Shown in pieces: positions 49,301 to 61,300 of a DNA stretch of 64,000 nucleotides. Source of the stretch: Xiphophorus maculatus (taxonomy: Eukaryota; Chordata; Actinopteri; Cyprinodontiformes; Poeciliidae). The notes under the pieces were generated by a model. That model did not search any database, was not told the DNA's origin, and saw only the letters and a list, made by a program, of their open reading frames with translations. The DNA is taken from assembly GCF_002775205.1 (NCBI RefSeq), contig NC_036459.1, positions 3,975,466 to 4,039,465 of the forward strand. The letters run 5' to 3'. The position numbers and the translations under genes are program-made. Position 1 is the first letter of the stretch; the number at the start of each line of letters is the position of its first letter.

Positions 49301-52300
49301 AATCAAACCCTGGGGGCAGTTTGATTGGTCAGTAAAACAAAATGTGTTGCCTGGTTAAAAAAAAAAAGAAAAAAAGAAGATGACAAAAGAAAATCGACAA
49401 TCGGGTTGCATTGTGTTGTTGCAAATTGTTCCTAATTGTACCTTATCTCCTCTTCCTGCTGCTTCTAATTGGCTTATCGGCAGTCACACCAAGAGCTCTG
49501 GTGCTCCTTTCACTGTTGTCCTACAAGTTAGTGTATTTTATCCCTCTAATGGTGTCTTGTATTAAACTCCTAGAATTTGAAAACTGCTTTATTGCTCTGC
49601 AAAACCATTCCTGCTCCCTGAACTTCTGTTTTTAAATAGTTTGTCGCATTATGTTTAAGTAGATTATCTGACACCAAAAGGGAGTATTTCTTCATTTTTG
49701 GGCCAAAAGTGGGCCATTTATACAAAAAAAAAAAACTTAACCTCATTGTGAAGCAGAGTGGTGGCAGCATTATTCTTCTGGGTGGAAAGGAAAGCTTATT
49801 AGTGTTGATGGATGGAAGTAAATACTGATAAAAGCAAGACAACATGTAACCTCTAAGTCCAGGCCTAAATCAGGTTGAAAATCTATTTGACAACTTTAAA
49901 TTTGCTGTTCACAGATGTTATTCATCCAGTCTGATTGTGTTTAAAGTTATAGCAAAGAGGATCGGGCACCAGTTTTAGTTGCTAGATGCGCAAAGTGACA
50001 TGTAGCTTTGCACACCTAGCGAAGACGAGGGGATGAATATAAATACAACTGCTTTCAGATATTTCTGTATACGCATTGTGTTGCTTGCATTGTAGAGTGA
50101 TGAATTACTTCATTCATCTGTAAACCCCAATAAAATACACAGAGTTTCGTGGTTGTAATTTGAGCCAAGGACTGTGGGCACTTTTGCAAGGCTCCGTGCC
50201 GTATACATCCCCAGGGCAGCAGGGATTGATCGGTTCACAAGGTTTAAACAGAAAAGCTGGTTTGTACTACAAACCCGACCCCGTTGACTTCAGCCCGAAA
50301 AGAATGAATCGCCATTTTTAGGCTGGAAACGAGCCTCGGACTGAGGTGGAGGACTTTGACAGGCGGTTAGGTCTGGCAGCAGTGAGAAGTTCCTCCAGTC
50401 CCGAGGTGCTCAGAGTACAGTCATTGGTCCCCCACATCAAAAATGAGACAGCTGGGGAAGTTTGAGCTTTTGGTAATGGTGCATTCCAAAGGCTCTAAAA
50501 CAGGAGGTGTCTGGCAAGTCCCAATGGGAGGAGGCATTGTGGCACACCCAGGACTCCAGGGAAAGATAAAGAGCCAGAAGCTTGGGAATGTTTTGGAGTC
50601 TCACAGAAAGAGCCTGAGTGCATGAACGGACAAAGTTACCAAAAAAAAAAAATCCCATCTTAAATGTTGAGACTCAATTATTGTTAAGTTATAAAAACCT
50701 CAATTTGGGTTCATTTAATTTTACGAGTCACTCTGCATTTTGTTCTCAGTTTTTAGGAAGCATTAGCCACTTCTTAAACAGTCTGAAATAAACTTTATTT
50801 GAATAGATTATTTTACTTTCAGTTACCTTAGCCAGCTCAATCAAGTGCAGTACGCAACTATAAACTGACTGTCCAAGACAAACAAACGTAGTTCTGCACA
50901 GGATTCACTAAAACAGCTCGGAGCCTTCCCATTCATCACTGTTCACCCCCCACAACCCCTGGTGAGCCTCATTTGTCGTACGCTGCGAGTGTACACAAAT
51001 GTTCGGTAATGATCCGTTAATTATGAGGATCCCCCAAAGCCTGTGGGTGTGAAACCACCTGTCCGTGTTCATGCTGGAACCAGTGACATGTGGACACGCT
51101 GTGGGAGCGCATTCTTTGACTAATTGCTAAATTTTGCAGCTGGTTTAAGACATGTAGCTTCCTAATTTCTCTTAGCCGCTATGATGATCAGAAAGATGAA
51201 GCAAAAAAATGATGAACAAAAACTTACAAAAAGAAAACCCCCACAGGGAACGCAGAGCAGAGCAAAACCTCAGGAACCAGGCAGGAGAGAACCAGCAGGA
51301 GGAAGAGCAAGGAGTGAGAGCAGGAGGTGTGTTTAAATACCACAAGGCTGATTAGATAACGGGCTGCAGGTGTGAGAAGAGAGAGAGAGAAAAAAAATAC
51401 ACAGAAAGCACACAAACAGGGGGACTAGGAAAATGAATATAACATTAACAAATAATAACTAGACATGAGGAACACAGTTAAACTAGAGTAACTAAGAAAG
51501 GACTGTACTAAAGTAAAACAGAAACGAGGCTGATCTAATCCAACAATGAAACTACGGCAATCAAAGAACAGTAATCAAAACTAGAATCAAACCCAAAACA
51601 ATCCATGACCTGACATCTTCTACATTAAACCTACTGATTGCTATTTTGATTACTCAAGAAAACATAATTCAGCACAAATGTTGAACAGAGATTTTAGTAT
51701 CGGTTTTAGGGTTTCCACTGCACAGAATGTTATACCTTTGTCCATATTTGTTGCAACTGCAAATATTTCTAATTAATCACATTTGTCTTTCCTCCAAGAA
51801 AGTGAAAGAACCAATATTTTTAGCCGCCTGACCAGTGGTGCTGGCATCTCATGATGTAAACTTTACGCAGATTGGAGTGGGTTATATATATATATATATA
51901 TACTGTATATATATATATATACATATATATATAAATATATAAAACATTTCAGACTCATTTAATGTTCTTTTTCTTTTGCTTCCTCAGTCGAGCCATCAAG
52001 ACGAACCAGGATCTTCTGCCAGAGACGCCGTGGACCAACATCCTGTATGATGATTTCTGGGGGACACTGCTCACCCACAGCGGCAGCCACAAGTCATTCC
52101 GCCCGCTCTGCACCCTCTCATTCCGCCTCAACTACACCCTGCACGGCCTGCGACCTTGGGGTTACCACTTGCTGAACATCGTGCTGCATGGCCTGGTCAC
52201 GGCCATGGTCACGGCCCTCAGTCACTCGCTGCTCGGCAGGGGCTTGTGGAGCCTCCTCGCCGGCCTCCTGTTTGCCTCTCACCCGGCGCACACCGAAGCG

Positions 52301-55300
52301 GTCGCCGGCGTGGTCGGCAGGGCGGACGTCGGTGCCGCTTTGTTTTTCCTGCTGTCTCTCCTCTGCTATGTGAGACACTGCGGATTACGGGGTGACAAAT
52401 GGAGGGCTTTTCAGAGGAGGACATGTGGCGGCAGCTCTGCTACCAGATGCTGGGGCTGGATGCTGGGCAGCCTGTGGTGTGCAGCTGCCAGCATGTTGTG
52501 GAAGGAGCAGGGTGTGACTGTGCTGGCTGTGTCGGCCGTGTACGACCTCTTTGTGTTTCAGAAGCTGCGCGTTCGCCAGGCACTGCTGCTTCTGTTAGGG
52601 AAGGTAAATGAACTCTGGCTGCTTTTGTTTGTGCGGTAATTGAATTGTGTGTTTGTGAAATTGAGAAGGGGTAATTAGGAAAGCCATTAACTGGTGCTGA
52701 CCCACAGCTGGTGCTTAAACATCAAGCTTTTCCTTAACGACTAGAAGTTCATAAACCCTTCTGGGTTCTTCTTGTGGTTTTTTTGATGTTTCAGTTATCC
52801 TGGCTTCTCTAGGTCATACATGAGGCTTCTGCTTTCAGTAAAAAGCAAGTTGCCATCAAAATTTTAATGCAAACTATGGATTTGGCTCTATTTCACATGA
52901 TGATTGCATTAAAATCAGTACTTACCAATGCATTGCAACCAAACTTGGTCCTTATCCCGGTAACCCCTCACGTATAGACTCTTTTTCTACGTTACCAAAG
53001 GACAAATCAAACAAACCATCTTTCACCAATTTGCTAAACCCACTAGCCTCTAAAAATTTACTTTCACATCTTCTTTTTTCCTGAAACCCCATTCATTTTC
53101 CTCACATAGTTAATGAAAGCAAAGCTTTCTACAACCCCTGGCAAAAAGTATGGACTCACCAGTCTTGGATGAGCACTCATTCAGACATTTCATGCTGTAA
53201 AACAAACTCAGATCAAAAACATGATACAATATTAAGGTCGTTCCAAAGTGCAACTTGTTGGCCTTCAGGAACACTCAAAGAAATGAAGAGAAAACATTGT
53301 GGAAGTCAGTGAATGATACTTTAATTGACCAAACACAGGGAAATAAATATGGAATCACTCAATTCTGAGGAAAAAAGTATGGAATCATGAAAAACGCATA
53401 AACAAAAGACCATTCAAAATACATCACTAGTATTTAGTTGCACCACCTTTGGCTTTTATAACAGCTTTCAGTCTGTGAGGCATGGACTTGATGAGTGACA
53501 AACAGTATTCTGCATCAATTTGGTGCCAACTCTCTTTGATAGCAGTTGCCAGATCAGCTTTGCTGGTTGGACCCTTCTTGTGGACCATTTTTTTCAATCT
53601 CCACCACAGGTTTTCAATTGGGTTGAGATCTGGACTATTTGCAGGCCATGACATCGACTGAATGTGTCTTTCTTCAAGGAATGCCTTCACTGTTTTTGCC
53701 CGATGGCACGATGCATTGTCATCTTGGAAAATTATTTCATCATCACCAAACATCTGTTCAATTGAAGGGATGAGAAAACTGTCCAAAATGTCAATGTAAA
53801 CTTGTGCATTGATAGAAGAATTAACCACAGTCATCTCCCCAGTGCCTTTGCCTGACATGCAGCCCCATATCATCAAGGACTGTGGAAATTTGGTTGTTTT
53901 CTTCAGGCAGGCCTCTTCATAAATCTCACTGGAACGGCACCAAACAAAAGTTCCAGCATCATCACCTTGTCCAATGCAGATTCTTGACTCATCACTGAAG
54001 ACAACTTTCATCCAGTCATCCACAGTCCATGATTGCCTCTCCTTAGCCCATTGGAGTCTCGTTCTTTTATGTTTAGGTGTCAATGCTGGTTTTCGTTTAG
54101 CTTTCCTGTATTGAAATCCCATCTCCTTTAGGCGATTTCTTACGGTTCGGTCACATACATTGACTCCAACTTCCTCCCATTTATGCTTCATCTGTTTAGT
54201 TGTACTTTTTCGGTTTTCAAGACAAATGGCCTTAAGTTGTTTGTCTTGACGCTTTGATGTCTTTCTTGGTCTACCAGTACGCTTGGCTTTAACAACCATT
54301 CCATGCTGTTTGTATTTGGTCCATATCTTGGATACAGCTGACTGTGAACAGCCCACATCTTTAGCAACCATGCGTGAAGGGTTACCTTCCTCAAGAAGTT
54401 TCACAATCCTCTCTTTTGTTTCAAGGGACATTTCTCTTGTTGGAGCCATGGTTCTCACCACTCCACTTCGTCCAGCAGCCCTCCAAGGTGTCATGACTGC
54501 AGGTGTTTTGAACTGCACACTAACGGGCACATCTAATCTGGGGCAGGTGTCCATTTAGGGAAAGGAAATAGACTGGGTGTGTCCTTTTTTTTCTACCTCC
54601 AATTTGAGTGATTCCACACTTTTTTCCTCAGAATTGAGTGATTCCATATTTATTTCCCTGTGCTTGGTCAATAAAAGTATCATTCACTGACTCCCACAAT
54701 AGTTTCTCTTCATTTCTTTGAGTGTCCCTGAAAGCCAACAAGTTGCACTTTGGAACGACCTTAATATTGTATCATGTTTTTGATCTGAGTTTGTTTTACA
54801 GCATGAAATGTCTGAATGAGTGCTCATCCAAGACTGGTGAGTCCATACTTTTTGCCAGGGGTTGTATGTTCTCAAGGTGCTGCCAGCAACCTCATTTTGC
54901 TGCTTGAAAACAAACATTTAGGCTCAGAAACATAAATTTGTATCTAAGCCTTAGACTGTGTACGCTTTTGTGGAAAGAGGAAGAGGAAGACATCTTCTTG
55001 GATTGAGACGTTTTCTCATATTAAGGTGACAAAAGAATTACAGAGACAAACAACACCACATGCCTCTCAGGTGCTTTATTTGGCTCATTTGTCGGATAAA
55101 GCCTTCCAAAAATACACAGTCGCTGCCCACGTGCTTCTGCTGCAGGAGCACCCTGCAGAGATTCATTCCCCTCCCTTCAAAACTCAAGGAATTTGAGGAG
55201 GACATCCTTGACAGTGACTCATCTGATAAGAGAAATGTGTGATTGAGTATAAAACCTTCACATGCAGCCACTCCTCATTTGATTAGGGAAAAAGTCTATG

Positions 55301-58300
55301 TTGCCAACGGGCATGGCCCTCATAAAACGAATACAAAGCATGATAAAAAGTCCCCATGGGTTTACAGCGCAAGGGCAGTCTGGCTATGGGAAAGCAAGAC
55401 AATCCTGTTTTAGCGTTTTCCTCTTTTGGATAAATCTATAACTAACCTCTATTTTCCAGGGATCATTTCGCCTCAATGAGACTCCACTGTACCTTGGCAG
55501 TACTGATAACTCCTATAGAGATCCAAAGGATCAAAATGTTGTTTCAGTGTATTTTCATTTTCATTTTCAAATGACTCAACGCCCTCCCCCCCGTACTCAC
55601 ACACACACGCACACACACACATGCTGCACCATCGCTACTCAAACACAACACCTGTCTTTTGAATCGTACTGAGTCACAGTGCTGCAAAACTACTTATGAG
55701 TAATGATGCATCCAAAGGAAAATGTAAAATAAAAATATCACAAATTGGATCATAAAGTATGACGGAGGCTCAGAAGTCCATCTTTTGTAATACATTTTCC
55801 TTTTAGGGTCCAGTAAGGAGGATGCTCTGACACTTTGTGACTGGTTAAACACCAACTGGGTAAGGTTGCAGGAAAAAAAAAAAAAAAACTAGAGAAGTGA
55901 GGAAAACAGTTGAAGACATGTGGGTAGCTTCACTACATGTACTACAAGATACAGTTCTGACAAGGAAAATGTATCATCTTTAGATGCACGTTTTTCAGTT
56001 TCCATCCAAGTTATGGACTTTGTGTAAAAGTTCTGCCAATCTGTTGCGTTAAACCTTAAAACAGGTTTGAACATTTTTTGATGCAACACCTGTCCTTCAA
56101 ATCATTCTGAGCCACAGCTGTGGTGGAACGCATGACCAGCAGAGGAAAATTTAAAACATTAAAACATAGCAAATTCAAGATGGAGAATATAGCGCCATTG
56201 TCTGGCCTGATTTGCAGATTTCAACAGACTAACTGCCATCTACATAACCTTGTAGAAAAAAATGACAAAGTGAAAGCTGGTATAAAAAAATAAAGAGGAA
56301 ATCTTGTTTCCATATTTCTTGGAAGAAATGTCATAAACCACCTACCACTGATAGTTTATATGTAAATCTGTTTAATCAGGTTTGTGGTTTTTAAATGTGC
56401 TACTGTATATGGAAAAAATCGACAGTTGCATTTGTACTACTACCAAGGAAGGTTTTATAATATTTCCATTCTATGTGGACATATTAGACATCTAAAAATA
56501 GATGTTTATTTCACAATTGCCAACTTAAGTTGTATAAACAACTTAAGAACACGGAGCAACAAAGGCTCAATCCAACAAAGCATGTAGGCTTAACAAAAGG
56601 GCAAAACTGGTCTGGATGAATCCATTTGGAGAAATCTAGTTTACTCTCAAGTTGAAAAACCTGTTTAAATGAACCTGGTTTTATGTCCCTGATATAAAAC
56701 CAAGCAAATAAAACAAAGTCACGGCAACTAAAAAAACACACCCAGAGCAATCAGGTAGGTCATGATGTGATAGATCTTAACTTTAGAGCTCAGTCTTGGT
56801 TCCCTGCTTGAACTGCATCCTGTGTGAGCTCCTCCCTGTCCAGATCTTCCTCATTTGAAAGATAGATCTATATTTAACCAATATTCAACTAGAGAGTTTG
56901 AAATAGAGATGTTTGAATGCAGGATAGATTCTTTAAACACAGCAGGTTTCTCACTTCCTATCGAATAAGATAATTAACTTGTTTGGTTGCAATGTAGTTA
57001 AACCTTATTTTTGTAGTTTTGTCAAACATGCATACCACCTATACAGCTGTGCCACCCTGGGTGGTGAGCCACATCACCCATATCAAAATATGATAGCTCT
57101 TTTTAGAAAAATTTTATCTATTCTCGTATATTTTAAGAACCAGTACAACTGGAAATAACCTCATCGTTTGGCCAGACACGCTTCTATAGCTGTGAGCTGC
57201 ATCCTTGTGCCAACCCCCTGGTGTATCCGACACCACTGTGGGCACATCTGGCTCATTTATCACTCTGGCGGTGCCCTCCTCAACTGCCCGAGTCCCAGTT
57301 ATCTTGGCAGGGAGCTCATTTCGTGCTGAGGCCAGCCATGGAGCAATGGTTTCCTTGATTATGAGCCAGATGTCTGGGAAAGCATGGGAAAACAAAAGGA
57401 AGAGGGGTATGGAGAGACAGACTTAGCAGAAGAGAAGGAAACTATGGACTCATTTCCTTTTTCCTTATCTTTTCTTTGTCTCACAGTCGGTGCCCCTTAT
57501 AGCGCTTTGGGAATAGGTTGTTTGCTTTCACCTGTTTCCTATCCTGCCAGCCGAATGCAAGTCAAGAGAAACAGCAAACGTGCATGAAAACTTCCAGCAT
57601 TTTATCATTTTTAATGCAATCAGGAGAATAAACAACCCAAGACATGACATCCTGGTGGAGAAACACAAAAAGAAGCGCAAATCATCTGCAGTGCAGGGAG
57701 AACAGATGTGCTACCTACGAAAACGTCGGTTCTCGCTCTGTTTACTCTCTAAACAGACAGATTAGATTTCAAATAAGACAAGATAAAATGGGAAGAGAAA
57801 GTTAGAAAGTGACGGATGGCGACGAATAAAGGTGAGATGTTATCACCGCGGTCTGTTGAGAAAACAAAACGTGCCCTGTTTGCGGGCGTAATGAGAACAT
57901 AACGTCTGGGTTTTTCTTTCTTTCTTTTTTTTTTTGGCAGCTTTGGTTTCTCAGTATAGCACAAAAACAGACTGATGAATGATGCTCCAGACATTAAGCA
58001 GGGCTTTTGGTTCATTGGTGTTAAGAAAAACCATGACGTCTCTGCCAAGTCTGGAGTATTAAACTTTGGCACGTGTGACATGTATTTCATTTTAAAATCT
58101 GTGTCTAAATGCTGAGCTTGAATTTGAATTAATCCCTATTCTAAAAAAAAACCAACAAAAAAAACAAAAAAACACGTGTATGATTATAGCTTCACAAATG
58201 AAGTAATGTGTTTAACACTCATAATCCACCCTTTTTCAGACTTTCGCTGCAGCAATCTTCCCAACAAAGTTGGACGTCTTGATGTTTTAGAAGGCAATGG

Positions 58301-61300
58301 AGGAACTTGACATTGTCTTTGCCAGCTTAATTTAAGCATCAGAGACTCTTCCTTTCTCATTTGTCTCAATGAGCGTTGCAGACACACAGATTAAGTTCAG
58401 CGTAACCAGCTGACGGCTTGATGGATGTCGGGCCAATTATCCTGCAGCAGAAGCATTCAGCTGTGAAATGATGTTCTCAGCTGCAAGTTCTGCTGCATAG
58501 TCCTTATTTAGCGAGCGTTTGTGAAGGCAAGGAAAACACAGTATGTGTTCTCTACGGAGCAGGGAGTGTTTCAAGTCTGAATCAATTAATGCTTGCACTG
58601 TGCAATGTCACATAATTCTTGGTGCAGTTGAAACTATACCTTGTTGGGGCCACAACAGAGTAAAGTTAACTTTTTTCTATGTTAGAACTTAAGCTTTAAA
58701 TGGGTGTTATTGGAATGGTTTGCGATTAAAACCAAGACAAAGTAGTGCCTAATTGTGAGGTGGAACACAAAATGAAATATTTTTGATTATTTTGACAAAT
58801 AAAAATTCCAAACAGTGTGGTGTGCATTTATCCTCAGCTCCACATGCTCTAATAGTCCTCAGTAAAAACCTGTGAGAATTGATCTGCTGCTTTGAAAAGT
58901 CGCCAAACCAGTTCTTTTACAGAACCAACTAAAAACTGGATGGAGCACCAGCACTGTTTTGGGGGAAAATCCTTTAAGAGGTCCCACTAACTAAACTAAA
59001 ATCAGTTCTATTACTAGAGTTTTAGTAAACTACAATAGACCCAAATCCTTTGAGTTTACATGAAAGAGACAATCACCACAAATCAAAATAATTAACATTT
59101 TTGTTACATTAAACCCAACAGTTCCAAAGAAGCACATTTTGAAGTCTTACACGATCCTATCAACATCTGGTCTGAGACCACATTCAGGCTAACCCCGCAT
59201 GGTGTTCGAAATATAATTCCCAGAAATCAACTTCTTTACAAAACCAAGACAGAAAAAAGATTGTTTTATGTTTTCATTTGTAATGTCTTTAATGTATCTA
59301 TCTACATTTTTGTCCTGGGTTGCAACCAACATGCACAACTCTGCTCAATGCACAAACGCATTTTTCTGCATGTGGCACCATAAAATAAAATAAAAATCAG
59401 CAAGCACAAATTTCTTTACTTTTATAGTCATGTTTGCTTCACTCTGCACCTCTATAACTATGCTCCAAAATTATGTTGAGCATCAGTTAAAACTGTGACC
59501 CAATCCCTGCCATCAGCAACACATCTTTCATTAGGATAACTACAATATACTCTGTACACTTCTTTCCATTTCAGCAGCAACCGCACCTTTGTTTGATGAC
59601 TTGGAAGACTCCTGCCAAGTCAGCACAATGCAGGACACATCAGACTGGTGCAACCCTCATGGTGTCTTTCATCATAACTAAACGTATCACTGGCAAGGCC
59701 CCAAATGTCTGTGCATGCAGGAACTATCTTGGAAGCACCGAAAACATTTTTCACGTGCAAGTCACTTGCTCTCTGCTTTAAGGTTTCTTATTAAACAAAG
59801 AACAAGTTCCTCATTTTAAACTTTATGAATAAGGAGTTTGAAAGAGCACTCTGTGATTTTTTCTTCAAGGGGTTATGAGCGGTTTATATTGGACGTGCCT
59901 CGAACAAGAAAACAGAAAGATTGCCTCCCCGCTGCATTGCGTCAGTCTGCAGCCATTTCAGATGGTGTTTGTATGAAGTCAGACGTGGCGTGCTGTTTCC
60001 TCTGACAAGTTTTAAACCTTCCCCAGAGTACGGTGTCAACAGGCAGACCACACACTTCTGGGATCAATAAAGTGAGAGAATAATGACTAGCAGAGTTCGG
60101 AGATAAAAGTGGAGCCCCACTCTGTTGGTTTCTAAAAACTGAGAGCAAAATGGATCAGGCAAATAAAAGAAAGATTGTTGAGAGGATAATAATTTTTATG
60201 GGAAATACAGCAAAATGAATTAAATAAATTGTGAGATGCGAAGCAGTTTTATGGGCTTGAACATGTTAATTGATCCAATATGGAGCCTGGAAAGTAAATC
60301 CCTAGTCAAACCTAAAAATAAAAACATTTTCCAAACATAATTGCTCCTCATTTTAACCGTTCTTTCTGTACTTTCTGACATAAACCAGGAGAACAAAAAC
60401 TATTGGAAAGCTAAACAACTTCAAAACAAGAGGATAAAACTAAAAGACTGCTCTGTGTATTATAAATAAAAAAAGAATTAAAAAACAAAACCTAATTCAA
60501 AAGACAATATTGGTTTAGGTACGATTAAATAAAACAAAACAAAATGGAACCCACAGCACAATTGAACCCAAAGAACATGACATTTCATCTATAGATTCTA
60601 CAGAGATGCAACGTTACTCAGAACTTTAAGACTAATGGTTCCAATTGTTAACAGAAATCTATTTTTGCTTTATTGGCCTGTCTACACTGAGTTAATTAGA
60701 AAGCTTGATTAAAGTTAGCTGTAAATATCCTCTCTGTTTTTGCTGAGTTTGTTGGGTCGCAATCCGTGTGAAAGTCAATTAAAGAGCAATTTAGAAATTG
60801 ACAAGGCAGCAAGACGTTGCACGGACTTCATTGGACTAAATACCACAAATGAATCTCCTGCTGGAATTGGCTTATCTTCCAGTACAAAGCAAAATTGGAT
60901 TCCTCAGTTTCCACCATTGACTAAGAATTTGGGCTCATCCATCAATAAATGCATCCACCTTTTTGTGCAGAAGAGACTCTTTCATCCTGCTGTTGTACAA
61001 TACAGTGTCAATGTAAATATCCAATGTCTTTCCATTGTCATTTTCATGTTCAGAATGTTGAACTTCCAGAAACAGACGTTATGTCTGTTTACAAATGATT
61101 TTCCAGAATTGGTATGCAATCCTTTGCTACTTCTCGTCATTCATAGACAAACGTTTCCAACAGTAAACTTGTCGGAGGGGAAAAACAGTTAAACAGACAC
61201 CAGTAGGTCAAGTAAGTCTGCTTGACCTCCTATGGTTTCTGTCACCATACACATTTAAGCTTGCTTAAGCATGCGGACTGGAAAACAGCGTAATACCTCT

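Larger units (their letters stand above)
28463..51987 (+). other. tmtc2 intron 1 (about 23.5 kb)
   Basis: This long first intron is AT-rich and has no recognised exon or RNA gene on either strand. It contains a decayed Tc1-like copy (36423-36850), a palindromic MITE (38333-38716), a hAT MITE (49039-49261), another decayed Tc1-like copy (49735-50195), a possible LTR-like repeat (about 51190-51615), a CpG cluster (about 48100-48230), and a TA microsatellite beside the exon 2 acceptor. The longest open frame (155 codons, 35437-35904) resembles nothing I know. Large first introns of vertebrate developmental genes often hold enhancers; AT-rich homeobox-like patches near 42050-42230 are candidates only. 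Confidence 0.75.
53132..54864 (-). mobile_element. Near-intact Tc1-like DNA transposon in tmtc2 intron 2
   Basis: The element is 1733 bp, begins CAACCCCTGGCAAAAAGTAT and ends with its reverse complement, and is flanked by TA on both sides (53130-53131 and 54865-54866), the Tc1/mariner target duplication. Terminal inverted repeats are about 256 bp (53132-53387 and 54609-54864). Aligned by eye they differ at about 8 positions, and the outer 120 or so bases are identical. One uninterrupted transposase frame lies between them on the minus strand. Long repeats, few differences and an open frame point to a fairly recent insertion. It lies antisense to tmtc2. Confidence 0.95.

Noticed and set aside
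54450..54554. 35-residue N-terminal extension of the Tc1 transposase
   Set aside because: The frame is open, but Tc1 transposases are about 340 aa and the internal MAPTREMS start fits. The upstream residues overlap the noncoding part of the element.
57114..57395. 93-codon minus-strand frame that looked faintly protein-like
   Set aside because: I could not match it to any family, and there are no splice sites or relatives in the window.
60740..61192. 150-codon open frame in tmtc2 intron 2
   Set aside because: No family resemblance, no transcript signals, and AT-rich codon use typical of random sequence.
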